Assembly (NCBI GenBank): GCA_023428645.1
Contig: JAEYXD010000100.1
Span: forward strand, 1-56,676
From: Pseudomonadota bacterium
Lineage (GTDB): Bacteria > Pseudomonadota > Gammaproteobacteria > Steroidobacterales > Steroidobacteraceae
DNA length: 56,676 bases
Reading direction: 5' to 3'
Shown here: positions 16,574 through 25,721 of the stretch, piece after piece
Position numbering within the stretch: the stretch's first letter is position 1
Layout of the letters: every line of letters begins with the position of its first letter
Notes under the pieces: model-generated
What the model was told of the DNA's origin: nothing
Databases searched by the model: none
What the model saw: only the letters and a program-made list of their open reading frames with translations
Position numbers and translations under genes: made by a program

Positions 16574-18141
16574 CGGCCGTACTCCTTCTTGATGAAATCC
16601 GCGGCGAGCTCGCCGATCACGACGCACGGCGCCATCGTGTTGCCGCTCGGAACGTTGGGCAGGATCGAGGCGTCCGCGATCCGCAGTCGGTCGATGCCAT
16701 AGACCTGCAAACGGCCGTTCACGACGGACATCGAGTCACTACCCATCTTCGCCGTACAGCCCTGGTGCCAGAACGTGACCGCCGCGTCGCGAATGTACGT
16801 TTGCATGTCGGCCGCATCGAGCTTGCCCGGCATGGCTTCGCGCTTCAGCAAGCGCCTGAAGGCCGGAGCGTGCGCCATTTCTCTGCCGATCTCGATCGTC
16901 GTCATCGCACTACGCAGATCGTCAGGATGCGACAAGGTATTTGCCTCGATGCGAATGGGATCGCGCATGTCCGGACCCGTGAGATGCAACCTGCCGCGGC
17001 TCTTGGGATGTGACAGTCCCGCGAACACCATCCAGGCGTGCGCAGGCACACCGCGATGCGCTGTTTCCGGCGTGGCGACCGGAAATTCGAGTTGGCAATG
17101 GAACACGTCGGGCACGTCGAGCCTGGGATCGGTCTTCCAGTAGAGCGTCGCTTCCGAGCCGCCGTTGCCGACGGCGAGCGGCTCGTTCGACTCGAAGATG
17201 CAGCCGAAAGACACATGATCCTGATGATTGCGCCCGACGCCAGGCAAATGCTGGATGACAGGAATGCCGTGCGGCCGCAGCTCATCATCCGGGCCGATGC
17301 CGGATTGCATCAACACCTTCGGTGTGTTGATCGCCCCCATCGCTAGAATCACTTCGCGATCCGCCATGATGCGTGTTCGCTGCGAACCTTGTATGACTTC
17401 CACGCCGATGACCGTCGTGCCGCTCATGACGAGCTTAGTCACCTGCGTGTGCATCAGAACGGTGAGATTTGGCTGGTCCATCTTCGGCAAGACATAGGCA
17501 CGGAAGATGGACGAGCGTTGGCCTTCCTTCACGATCAGGTCGTTGATCGCAGCGCCACCGCGACCTTCCATCATCGCGCCATTGGGACTGTCGTACGTAG
17601 GAATGTCGACCGACCGCGCCGCCTCGACCATCGCCATTGCAACGGGCTGCGGGTTGCGTGCCGTCTCGACGTGCACCGGACCGCCCCGACCGCGCCGCGC
17701 CGGATCGGGCGTGCCCCGCCAATCTTCGATACGACGATAGACGTCGAGCACGGCTCGATAGCTCCACGCATCGTCGTCGGCTTCCTGCGCGAAGTGCTCC
17801 CAGTCATTCCGGTGGCCGCGCGCCCATACCATCACGTTGATGCTCGAACCGCCGCCGAGCACCTTGCCCATGTTGAGTGGAATCGCGCGCTGATTCAGAT
17901 GAGGGTTCGGTTGTGCGACGAACTGCCAATCGCGCTCGGAGCCGAGATTGAGCGGCCATTGTCCCGGCGTAAGCACTTCAGCGACGTCATCGCTGCCGCC
18001 CGCCTCGATGAGCAGCACCCTGATGCCGCGATCTTCCGCAAGTCGGCCCGCCAGAGCGCATCCGGCGGAACCCGCGCCACAGACGATGAAGTCGTACCGC
18101 TCCGCGGCGACGCCGACGGCGGTGCGAATGAATTCGTTCAC
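16570..18141 (-). CDS. GMC-family FAD-dependent alcohol/choline dehydrogenase-like oxidoreductase
   Basis: About 523 residues. The FAD-binding GAGSAGC motif is near residues 22-28 and is followed by LLIEAGG. GMC signature 1 is visible around KVLGGGSSINVMVWARG, and signature 2 around GAINTPKVLMQSGIGP. The C-terminal active site has WHQGCTAKMG and SGNTMAP. It oxidises an unidentified alcohol, and the gene order places it with the alpha/beta hydrolase. The GTG at 18141 is preferred: AGGAAGGA sits about 8 bases before it and the family N-terminus follows. Residues upstream from 18246 look non-coding. Confidence 0.9.
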   Translation of the reverse strand: MNEFIRTAVGVAAERYDFIVCGAGSAGCALAGRLAEDRGIRVLLIEAGGSDDVAEVLTPGQWPLNLGSERDWQFVAQPNPHLNQRAIPLNMGKVLGGGSSINVMVWARGHRNDWEHFAQEADDDAWSYRAVLDVYRRIEDWRGTPDPARRGRGGPVHVETARNPQPVAMAMVEAARSVDIPTYDSPNGAMMEGRGGAAINDLIVKEGQRSSIFRAYVLPKMDQPNLTVLMHTQVTKLVMSGTTVIGVEVIQGSQRTRIMADREVILAMGAINTPKVLMQSGIGPDDELRPHGIPVIQHLPGVGRNHQDHVSFGCIFESNEPLAVGNGGSEATLYWKTDPRLDVPDVFHCQLEFPVATPETAHRGVPAHAWMVFAGLSHPKSRGRLHLTGPDMRDPIRIEANTLSHPDDLRSAMTTIEIGREMAHAPAFRRLLKREAMPGKLDAADMQTYIRDAAVTFWHQGCTAKMGSDSMSVVNGRLQVYGIDRLRIADASILPNVPSGNTMAPCVVIGELAADFIKKEYGR

Positions 18142-18306
18142 GCTGTTTGTCCTTCCTCGGCGGCGGTTGCGGCAGACATGCTGGCGCAGAGGCAAGCGAC
18201 AGTTCCTGCACGGGCAGGACACCCTTTGAACGATAGGGACAAACAAGACGTTCTCGAGTGACGGCGCACCCGAGCGAGGCGCGCGGAGCGCGCAGGCGAA
18301 GCGGCG

Positions 18307-21300
18307 CTATCTCGGCTCCGGGTCGGCCGATTCGGTACACGCTGGCACGCGCGTGAGTCGAGCGCCGCTCCCGAAAGCGAGCGCTGTCGGCACGACCAAC
18401 TCGATCGTCGTTCCCGCCGCCCGGCGACTCACGATGTTCAGACGGGCGCGAATACGCTCGGCACGCTCGTGCATGCCGAGCAGCCCCCAATGACCGGGTT
18501 TGCCGCGCGCGTCGTCTCCCCACTCGAATCCACAACCGTCATCGACGACGCGGACCATGAATGCCTTGCGCGAGTAGCTGATCAGCACCTCGATCCGGGT
18601 CGCGTGAGCATGGCGAAATGCGTTGCTCAATGCCTCACGCGCGATGGCTTCGACCTCGTCCGCGACCACGGGGTGCAAGCCGCGCGCTTCGCCCTCTATC
18701 GTCACGCGCACGTCGCAATCGGCCGCGACGGCCAGCTCCGCGATCAGCTCGTGCAGCGATTGCGCGATGTCCTCGCGCAGTTCTTTCGGTGTGCGCAGCA
18801 TCCGAATGCGCTCGCGACCTTCATTGATCACGGCATCGGCGCGATCCAATGCGTCCTCCATTCGCTGCCGTGCCGGCGCCCCCGATGGCAGCATCTCGAG
18901 CACGGATTGGAACCTGAGCATCAGTCCTTGCACACTCTGCAGGAACGTATCGTGGAGCTCACGCGCGATGCGCTCTCGCTCCAAGATTCGCTCCTCGATC
19001 TGCGCCTGCCATCCTCGCTTGATCTGGCGCAGACGAAGTCTGAAGAGACCCCAGATCGTTGCGGCGACGCCCAAGAGGCACATGACCCGGAACCAACCCG
19101 TTTGATAGAACATCGGTGGAATGACGAAGGCGACGGACGCGCCCACGTCGTTCCACACGCCGTCGTTGTTACGAGCAATGACGTTGAAGCGATACGTACC
19201 CGGCAGCAGATCAGCGAACATCACCTCACGGCGGGTGTCAACGTCGCGCCAGTTTTCGTCATGTCCCTCCAGCCGATAGCGAAACAGTACTTTTTCGGGA
19301 AGTACGAGACTCAGCGCGGTGTACTGAATTGCGATGTCGCGAGTGCGAGCCGGCAGACGGACTTCCCCATCGAGCGGCTGAGATTGCCCATCGGCGACCA
19401 GGGCTTCGATATGGACTGGCGGTATGACCGGATTGGTCGGAAGCCTGTCAGGCATGACGCTCTGGGCGGCGAGGCCATTCACGAACCACAGCCGCCCGTC
19501 CTTCGCGCGCATGGCCGGCGGCCCGAAGGGCGTCGCTGAGCCCTGCACGCCGTCCGTGGCATCGAGCAGCGTGTGCTCGAGCAACGCCTCGCTGCGCGCC
19601 CACCACTTCGCGAGTTCCTGCGCCTCGATGCGAATGAGGCCGCACGCCGCATAGAGCCACAAGGCACCATGAGCGTCGAACACCAGTGCGGTGACGCGGT
19701 CGCAAGGCAGACCGTTCGCGCTGCTCAGAATCCCGGACTTGCCCGCGCGCCAGCCGATGACACCGGACCCCGTCGCGGCCAGCACCGCGCCTTCAGGGGA
19801 AAACGCAATCTGGTGAACCTGAGCAAACAACGAATCGCGATGAAACTTCACCGTCTGCAGACCGCGCTCCGTCAGGTGCGCAAGGTCTCCTTCCCTCGTG
19901 CCCAACCACAGGCCTTCTTTCGGGTCCGCAAGCACACGCCCCGTCCGCGGGATCTCCGGCGGTGCGAGTTCCTGTACGGCGCGAAAATTGCGAATCCGCA
20001 CGAGCTTCGTGGGATTTGCGAGCGCGAGAACCCAGATGTCGCCGCTCGTGTCCTGCGTAATTCCGACCGCCGTTCCGATGGGTCGTCCGTCAAGACCCGG
20101 GATGCGTCGGAGTCGTCCGCTGTCGAGCACTGTCATGTCGAGATCCACACCCACCCACAGGCGACCCTCCCGATCCTCGAACATGGATGTCGGTTGGACT
20201 CCCGGCAGTTCACGTCCGCCTTGCAACGACTGCATGCCATCCTTTCGCAGCGCAACGACGGAATCGAAACTGTTGATCCACACCGTGCCGTCGCGACCCG
20301 CCACCACAGCGCCAGCATTGGAAAGCCCCTCGCGTACGGAGTAGGTCAGCACGCGCATGGCGCGAAAGCGGTCGAGGCCTCGGGACGTCGCGACCCACAC
20401 GTTTCCCTCGCGATCCTCGAAGAAGTGCGCCACTCCGTCGCTCGAGAGCCCATCGGCGCTCGAGTAGCGATCGACGCGCGTACCTCGCACGCGATAGATT
20501 CCCCCGGCGACTGTACCGATCCACAGCGCTTGCGCACTGTCGACCATCAACGTGGCGACCTGCAGTGAATCGCCCACCAGGCCGGATGCTTCGAAAGTCT
20601 CGAATCGCTCGTTCACGAGTCGCTGCAGCCCCAGCCCAGGTCCTTGCTTTGCGAATCCGACCCACATCGAACCATCGGTGGCGGGCACGAGCGCCTTGAC
20701 GCCGAGAAGATCGGGACTCAATGCGGACGACATCGGGGAGTAGATTCGCTGCGAGGTCGGATTCCAGCGCACGACTCCGGTATTGCTACCGATCCACAGA
20801 TCACCGTCGGCGCTTCGCGCCAGCGACGTGGCGACACGGAAAGGAATCCCGCTTTCCTTGCCGAAGCAACGCGCCTCCAGTGCTGCGCTGACCCGGCATA
20901 GCGGACCACGCTCGTCGGCCGAGCGTGAGCGCACGAACCAGATCTCTTGATCTTCGCCCGCCACGATGCCTTGGATCGACCCTACGACATCGGACACGTG
21001 CGTCAGGCGGCCTGCCGACCAATGCGCGAGCCCGACCGTCGTGCCGATCCAGAGACTGCCGTCGCGCGCCGCCAACAACGACACGATTTCGGGCGATCTC
21101 AGACGCTCGCCGTCAGGAGGTGAGAACGGTACGAACCTGACGCCGTCGAAGCGCAGCAGTCCGGCGCTCGTCCCGACCCACAAGTACCCGTCCTGCGTCT
21201 GCGTGATCGCACCCGCCGCGCCGGGCAGCGCTCCGTCCTGTACCCGCCACGCGGTGTGCCCATACTGCGACAGCAGCGCGTCTGGATCGTGTGCGCTCGC

Positions 21301-21423
21301 GGGATGGAAACTGCTTGCCAGAAGCAGGAGTAGACACATCCATGGGACCAGCGGACGCGACCGATTTCGGCACGACCAACGTGTCGGCAGTGCAATCGGC
21401 ACCAGATAGAAGTGGGCACTCAT
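18307..21423 (-). CDS. Periplasmic-propeller sensor histidine kinase (NarX/HisKA_3 type)
   Basis: A 1038-residue sensor. A signal anchor near residues 28-45 precedes about 700 residues of two-component-regulator propeller repeats (GYLWVGTSAGLLRFDG, GSLWIGTTVGL, GNVWVATSRGLDRF, GRLWVGVD and others). A Y_Y_Y domain (about 690-755, FRYRLEGHDENWRDV), a transmembrane helix (about 770-790), a HisKA_3 dimerisation domain with the phospho-acceptor at about His824 (ELHDTFLQSVQGL), and an HATPase domain (VVDDGCGF, GHWGLLGM) follow. Such hybrids sense polymers or small ligands in the periplasm. No receiver domain is fused. The NarL-type regulator at 23026 is the nearest candidate partner. Confidence 0.9.
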   Translation of the reverse strand: MSAHFYLVPIALPTRWSCRNRSRPLVPWMCLLLLLASSFHPASAHDPDALLSQYGHTAWRVQDGALPGAAGAITQTQDGYLWVGTSAGLLRFDGVRFVPFSPPDGERLRSPEIVSLLAARDGSLWIGTTVGLAHWSAGRLTHVSDVVGSIQGIVAGEDQEIWFVRSRSADERGPLCRVSAALEARCFGKESGIPFRVATSLARSADGDLWIGSNTGVVRWNPTSQRIYSPMSSALSPDLLGVKALVPATDGSMWVGFAKQGPGLGLQRLVNERFETFEASGLVGDSLQVATLMVDSAQALWIGTVAGGIYRVRGTRVDRYSSADGLSSDGVAHFFEDREGNVWVATSRGLDRFRAMRVLTYSVREGLSNAGAVVAGRDGTVWINSFDSVVALRKDGMQSLQGGRELPGVQPTSMFEDREGRLWVGVDLDMTVLDSGRLRRIPGLDGRPIGTAVGITQDTSGDIWVLALANPTKLVRIRNFRAVQELAPPEIPRTGRVLADPKEGLWLGTREGDLAHLTERGLQTVKFHRDSLFAQVHQIAFSPEGAVLAATGSGVIGWRAGKSGILSSANGLPCDRVTALVFDAHGALWLYAACGLIRIEAQELAKWWARSEALLEHTLLDATDGVQGSATPFGPPAMRAKDGRLWFVNGLAAQSVMPDRLPTNPVIPPVHIEALVADGQSQPLDGEVRLPARTRDIAIQYTALSLVLPEKVLFRYRLEGHDENWRDVDTRREVMFADLLPGTYRFNVIARNNDGVWNDVGASVAFVIPPMFYQTGWFRVMCLLGVAATIWGLFRLRLRQIKRGWQAQIEERILERERIARELHDTFLQSVQGLMLRFQSVLEMLPSGAPARQRMEDALDRADAVINEGRERIRMLRTPKELREDIAQSLHELIAELAVAADCDVRVTIEGEARGLHPVVADEVEAIAREALSNAFRHAHATRIEVLISYSRKAFMVRVVDDGCGFEWGDDARGKPGHWGLLGMHERAERIRARLNIVSRRAAGTTIELVVPTALAFGSGARLTRVPACTESADPEPR

Positions 21424-21522
21424 GTGATCGGCCGGGCGCGTGAGAAAACGCCATCCGGATCACATAATACAGAGGATCGCCACTTCGCGAGTGAACAGCG
21501 ATGGGCGCTGGGCTTGCTGCTA

Positions 21523-22110
21523 TCAGCGTTGCTGCAAGCGCCTCCAGGCGCCAGGACTGAGGCCGATCGAGCGCCGGAAGACGCGGGTCATGTGACTTTG
21601 ATCGGCGAACCCACACTCCAGAGCAATCTCCGCCAACACCCGGCGAGAGCTCGCCATCAACGTCTTCGCCTTTTCGATCCGCAGACGCAGTAGCCACCCA
21701 TGCGCGGACACGCCGGTCGACGCGCGGAAAGCGCGAGTGAAATGACGAATGGACAACTGGCATTCCTGTGCCAAAGCGGCGAGCGAGATGTTGCCGTTGA
21801 CGCTTGCAGCGAGCAGTTCCTTCGCACGCCGCTCTTGCCAGGCCGCGAGCTTGCCAATGGCAGTGCCCGACGTTGCCTGCGGGCTGCTCGCGGAATGCGG
21901 TATTTGTGTTTGCCTGCGCAGTGCTATCGAGATGCGATGCTCGCTGGATTCATTGAGCTCGAAACGGAAATCGAGAATGACGACGGTGCCCGCGCTCAAA
22001 TCCCTGTCGTGCAGCAAGGGGATGAGCTTGCTCACAGGCGAGCGAGCATCGACAAGCGCACCGTGGTTCAGAAGAACAGTAGCCTCGCGAGGAGCTGAAG
22101 CGGAACTCAT
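21523..22110 (-). CDS. AraC-family transcriptional regulator
   Basis: About 195 residues. The C-terminal half has the two helix-turn-helix motifs of the AraC/XylS family: ISLAALAQECQLSIRHFTRAF, then IALECGFADQSHMTRVFRR followed by the usual GLSPGAWRR end. The N-terminal part is short (about 90 residues) and lacks an obvious cupin, so the sensor domain is small or divergent. The start is uncertain; the ATG at 22110 (AAGAG about 8 bases before it) is chosen over a TTG at 22134. It lies upstream of the sensor kinase on the same strand with a 99-base gap. Confidence 0.82.
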   Translation of the reverse strand: MSSASAPREATVLLNHGALVDARSPVSKLIPLLHDRDLSAGTVVILDFRFELNESSEHRISIALRRQTQIPHSASSPQATSGTAIGKLAAWQERRAKELLAASVNGNISLAALAQECQLSIRHFTRAFRASTGVSAHGWLLRLRIEKAKTLMASSRRVLAEIALECGFADQSHMTRVFRRSIGLSPGAWRRLQQR

Positions 22111-22331
22111 GTATGAAACTCTTGCGTGATCCAAGGCGGTTCCGATGTCGCGGTTGCGAGCATCGCATCACACCACGCAAGGATTCTCGATGGACGCTAT
22201 TGCAAAGACTATCCGTTATCCATGGTATTCGCGCCCGCTTCGGAGAGCCGATTGTCTACCTCTAAAGAGTAAGACGATCCTCGCCGCTAGAGGGATGCCC
22301 GCGTCCGATCGAACGTTTAGATTGGCCGCAA

Positions 22332-22877
22332 GTGCCCTTGGGTTACATGGACATGAACCATCACTGCTCGCTGCTGTTCGTCCTCATCGACCGCGCATTG
22401 TGGCGCGAATCCGCCGACTCCAGACCCGACCACGACGATGTAACTCCGCGCCCGGAGTGCTCCGGCGCGGATTTTCCGTCCACGCGGGTGAGCGGCGGGA
22501 CGATGTGCATGCTGGTGCACGCGGGCGATGTGCATCGCATGGACTCCGATCTCGAACAGTGGGTGCTCGCGACGGCTACGAAGTTCGCGGCACTGAAGGA
22601 GCGCTATGCGCAGTTGACGCCGCGCGAGCGGCAGGTCCTGCCGCTCATTGCGGAGGGCATGCTCAACAAGCAAGCCACCGCAATCCTTGGGATCAGCGAA
22701 GCCACATTGCAGATTCACCGCCGGCGCATCATGGAGAAGTTGCGTGCACGCTCGTTCGCCGACCTGGTGCGCATGGCCGATCGCCTCGGAATCATGACCG
22801 GTGCCGACACGGTCGAGCGCGCGAGCGATTCACGAAGGGATGCTCGCTGCCTTGCCGCGCGACCGGGCAACGAATGA
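22332..22877 (+). CDS. LuxR-type DNA-binding protein lacking a receiver domain (FixJ-like C-terminus)
   Basis: The second half (from about residue 75) is a clear FixJ/LuxR-type output domain: LTPRERQVLPLIAEGMLNKQ, then LGISEATLQIHRRRIMEKL and DLVRMADRLGI. The FixJ family usually carries a receiver domain before this, but none is present here. The first 55 residues have no recognisable fold and may not be translated. Starts at 22332 (GTG), 22347 and 22503 (ATG, giving about 124 residues) are all possible, and none has a strong ribosome binding site. It could be a truncated response regulator or a stand-alone regulator. Confidence 0.6.
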   Translation: MPLGYMDMNHHCSLLFVLIDRALWRESADSRPDHDDVTPRPECSGADFPSTRVSGGTMCMLVHAGDVHRMDSDLEQWVLATATKFAALKERYAQLTPRERQVLPLIAEGMLNKQATAILGISEATLQIHRRRIMEKLRARSFADLVRMADRLGIMTGADTVERASDSRRDARCLAARPGNE

Positions 22878-23025
22878 CCACGCAGTGGAGGGTCGATCGG
22901 CGCCGCACAGGTGCAGCCGCCACGGCCGGGTTGCATATCCTCGTCAGGCTCGCTTTTGATACCGTCGCCGGCAGCGGCCGGAACGGGCACGACAGGTTGC
23001 GCCCGACGAAGCAGGAGGACGTGAC

Positions 23026-23667
23026 GTGACGAGCGACAACGACAACCCGCATGTCATCACCGTGATGGCGGTGGACGATCATCCCCTGCTCCTCGACGGC
23101 ATCAGAGCCGCGCTCAGCGAACAGCCCGACATGAAACTGATCGCCGAAGGTTCGAACGGCCGCGAAGCCGTCGAGCAATTTCGAGTGCATCGCCCCGATG
23201 TCACGCTCATGGATTTGCAGATGCCCGTCATGGGCGGGCTCGAGGCGCTGCGCGAAATCCTGGCCGAGTGGGCCGATGCGCGCATCGTCGTCCTGACGAC
23301 GTATCGGGGCGACGCGCAGGTGATGAGCGCGCTCAAGAGCGGCGCACGCGGCTTCATGCTCAAGGGAATGATGCGCAAGGAGCTCAGGGACTTGATCCGA
23401 TCCGTGCACGCCGGCCGCCGCATCGTGCCGCCGGAGATCGCCATCGAGCTCGCGGAGCACGCGGATGACGACGCCTTGTCGCCGCGCGAGATCCAGGTGC
23501 TGCGGCAAGTCGCTCATGGCAATGCCAACCGTGAGATCGCCGAAATCCTGAACGTCACCGAAGGCACGGTGAAGGCACATATGAAGAGCATCACCGCGAA
23601 GCTCGGCGCGAAAGATCGAACCCATGCGGTATTGCTCGCGATCAGGCGCGGCATTCTGGAGCTCTGA
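23026..23667 (+). CDS. NarL/FixJ-family response regulator
   Basis: 213 residues. The receiver domain (about 10-128) has the acidic pair in VDDHPLL, the phospho-acceptor at about Asp63 (LMDLQMPVMGG), the switch Thr in VLTTY and the conserved Lys in FMLKGM. The LuxR-type output domain spans about 150-210 (LSPREIQVLRQVAHG, NREIAEILNVTEGTVKAHM). The GTG start at 23026 has AGGAGG seven bases upstream. It lies close to the propeller sensor kinase at 18307-21423, whose HisKA_3 type normally pairs with NarL-type regulators, so the two are likely partners although on opposite strands. Confidence 0.92.
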   Translation: MTSDNDNPHVITVMAVDDHPLLLDGIRAALSEQPDMKLIAEGSNGREAVEQFRVHRPDVTLMDLQMPVMGGLEALREILAEWADARIVVLTTYRGDAQVMSALKSGARGFMLKGMMRKELRDLIRSVHAGRRIVPPEIAIELAEHADDDALSPREIQVLRQVAHGNANREIAEILNVTEGTVKAHMKSITAKLGAKDRTHAVLLAIRRGILEL

Positions 23668-23674
23668 GGGACGC

Positions 23675-24607
23675 TCACTCCGATCGCTGATCACGCTCGT
23701 TCGCCTCGAGTGCGTCGAAGCGATATGTTTCACCGTCCGCGGGGATCCGGGTGCGCGTTGCGTCGAGTTGCTGCTCGACGATGTACTGAGCCAATTCCGC
23801 GCGCGACTGGACCGCATGATTGACGGCTTCCATATGCACGCCGATCAGCACCGCATCCGCAGCGTGCGTGCGCGCCCGCGCCAGGTCCTCCTTGCCCATG
23901 ATGATCGAGCCGTCGAACCCGACGATGCGCGCGTAACCGGTGTTGAGGATGATCACATCGGGGCGATGCGTTTCGATGGCCGCCTCGACCGGCGGACACC
24001 AGATCGTGTCGCCGGCAACGTAGACACTGACATGCTGCGGACGCTCGAATATGACGCCCGAAACGCTGCCGAGCACAGGACCGAACTCGGCCATGTGGCG
24101 ATCGGTGCCGTGCTGGCCACGAACGCGCGTGAGGCGCGTACCGTTGAACATCACCGCGTCGCCTAGCACTCGAACGTCCGTGAAGCCGTCGTTGCGCACC
24201 GACGCGGCGTCTTGCTCGTCCTGCACGAAGATCGGCAGGGCTTTCGGCAACTGACGTCGCGCCGTCTCGTCCCAATGATCCGGATGCAGATGCGTGACGA
24301 TCACCGCATCGACGTCCATCACTTCATCGAGCGGCACGGGCAACGCCACGAGCGGGTTGCGCAGGTGGCTGTTGTGAGTCCCCGAGAAGCCCGGAAAAGC
24401 GCCCTGATCGCCGAGCATAGGATCGACGAGAAACGTCGTACCGGCGTAACTGATCTTGACCGTCGCATTGCGAATGAGCTGAAACCCCACGCCCGCAGGC
24501 GGCGAGGGGTCCCGAACCTCGCTGGTCGATCCAGTCCTGCCACAGCCACTCGAGGCCACGGCGAAAGACACCGCGCTCGCGGCAAGCACTCGGCGCAAGG
24601 CGCTCAT
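23675..24607 (-). CDS. Metallo-beta-lactamase-fold lipoprotein (UlaG/RomA-like)
   Basis: About 310 residues from the ATG at 24607. The N-terminus is a lipoprotein-like signal (VASSGC, Cys22). The metal motif HLHPDH (about 106-111) and later ligands in HGTDRH, YVAGDT and IGVHMEAVNH fit the RomA/UlaG branch of the metallo-beta-lactamase superfamily, which includes lactonases and phosphodiesterases. It overlaps the stop of the upstream alpha/beta hydrolase (ATGA), so the two exported hydrolases are co-expressed. The substrate is unknown. The ends of this gene and of the response regulator converge with only a 7-base gap. Confidence 0.85.
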   Translation of the reverse strand: MSALRRVLAASAVSFAVASSGCGRTGSTSEVRDPSPPAGVGFQLIRNATVKISYAGTTFLVDPMLGDQGAFPGFSGTHNSHLRNPLVALPVPLDEVMDVDAVIVTHLHPDHWDETARRQLPKALPIFVQDEQDAASVRNDGFTDVRVLGDAVMFNGTRLTRVRGQHGTDRHMAEFGPVLGSVSGVIFERPQHVSVYVAGDTIWCPPVEAAIETHRPDVIILNTGYARIVGFDGSIIMGKEDLARARTHAADAVLIGVHMEAVNHAVQSRAELAQYIVEQQLDATRTRIPADGETYRFDALEANERDQRSE

Positions 24608-25401
24608 GATGTCTTCACTGTCTTCGCGGCCTCTCGCGCGGCGCGATCGATCGTGTCCGCCACGGTCTTCGCCTGCGTCATGAACACCGCGTGGCTGGCG
24701 GAGACTCTGGTGATGTTCGCTCCAATGCGTGTAGCCATGTGAACGAGCATCGCTTGATCGAACGCCTTGTCCTCGGTCGCGATCACGGCCCAGCTCGGCT
24801 TGTGACGCCATGCCGCGTGCGCAAGCTTGGTTGCGAACACCGACATGTTGATCGGCACTTGCGAATCGCGCAGGAATGCTGCGTCCGCATCGCTGGCGTC
24901 GTGAGCGAAGCCGGCCTTGAACTTCTGCAAGCTCAGGAATCCGTAACCATCCTCGTGCGTGTCGATGACGAACTCAGGCGTCCCTGCGAACCCCTGATAT
25001 TGCTGCGCCGTCGACTCGCCGGCGTCCGGTGCGAGTGCCGACACGTACACCAACCCGACGACTTTCGGATGCATGCCCGCTTCGGTGATGACCGTTCCGC
25101 CCCACGAATGACCGACGAGAATCGTCGGACCGTCCTGCCGATCGAGGACGCGCTGCGTGGAGGCGACGTCATCGGCGAGCGAGGTGAGCGGGTTCTGGAC
25201 GATCGTGACGCGAAAGCCGCGCTTCGTCAGCTCGTCGTAGACGCCGCGCCAGCCAGAGCCGTCCGCAAAGGCGCCGTGCACGAGAACGACGTTCTTCGCG
25301 GCCGCACCGCCCGGCGCAGCGGCCGGCGCCTGCGCATCGGCGGACGTGCTCAACGAAGCTGACGCTACGACGGTGGCGAGTATGGATTGGGTCTTCTTCA
25401 C
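24604..25401 (-). CDS. Exported alpha/beta hydrolase
   Basis: About 265 residues with an N-terminal signal peptide (KK, a hydrophobic stretch, cleavage near ADA-QAP at about 23). The fold motifs are LVHGAFADGSGW (oxyanion hole, about 40-51), GHSWGG (nucleophile Ser about 99) and the catalytic His in ASHAVFMTQ near the C-terminus. The set resembles the salicylate esterase/EstC-like hydrolase group common in proteobacteria. The GTG at 25401 is chosen because AGGGAG lies about 8 bases upstream and the signal peptide begins there. It is first in a two-gene unit with the metallo-beta-lactamase lipoprotein. Confidence 0.87.
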   Translation of the reverse strand: MKKTQSILATVVASASLSTSADAQAPAAAPGGAAAKNVVLVHGAFADGSGWRGVYDELTKRGFRVTIVQNPLTSLADDVASTQRVLDRQDGPTILVGHSWGGTVITEAGMHPKVVGLVYVSALAPDAGESTAQQYQGFAGTPEFVIDTHEDGYGFLSLQKFKAGFAHDASDADAAFLRDSQVPINMSVFATKLAHAAWRHKPSWAVIATEDKAFDQAMLVHMATRIGANITRVSASHAVFMTQAKTVADTIDRAAREAAKTVKTS

Positions 25402-25721
25402 GTTGCATCTCCCTGGGAATGATGGCTTCCGCAGGATGCTGCCGCGACGAGCATCGAGAATCCTGAATGTACCGGACGCGCGTTTAACGATCGGGACATG
25501 AACGTATACGCCATGTGTCACGCAGCAGTTGTTAAGAGCTGCAGCGCGTGTGAATGGAAGCGCGTTGGCCGCCTCTCAGAACTTCACTTCTCGCAACGCG
25601 CCTCGGCTGCGATCGGCGAGCACACTGCTCGGGCACGGCTTGAACGAAGGCAGGAATTGCAGTCGCTCGAGCCGCATTGCTACTGCCCACTGCTCAGACC
25701 GACACCCGAACGAGATTGCCC
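25402..25721. other. Divergent intergenic region before the P450 gene
   Basis: This 320-base gap separates the leftward hydrolase unit from the rightward P450. I see no gene, RNA or strong repeat in it. It must contain promoters for both directions, but no consensus -35/-10 pair is convincing. Confidence 0.4.
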
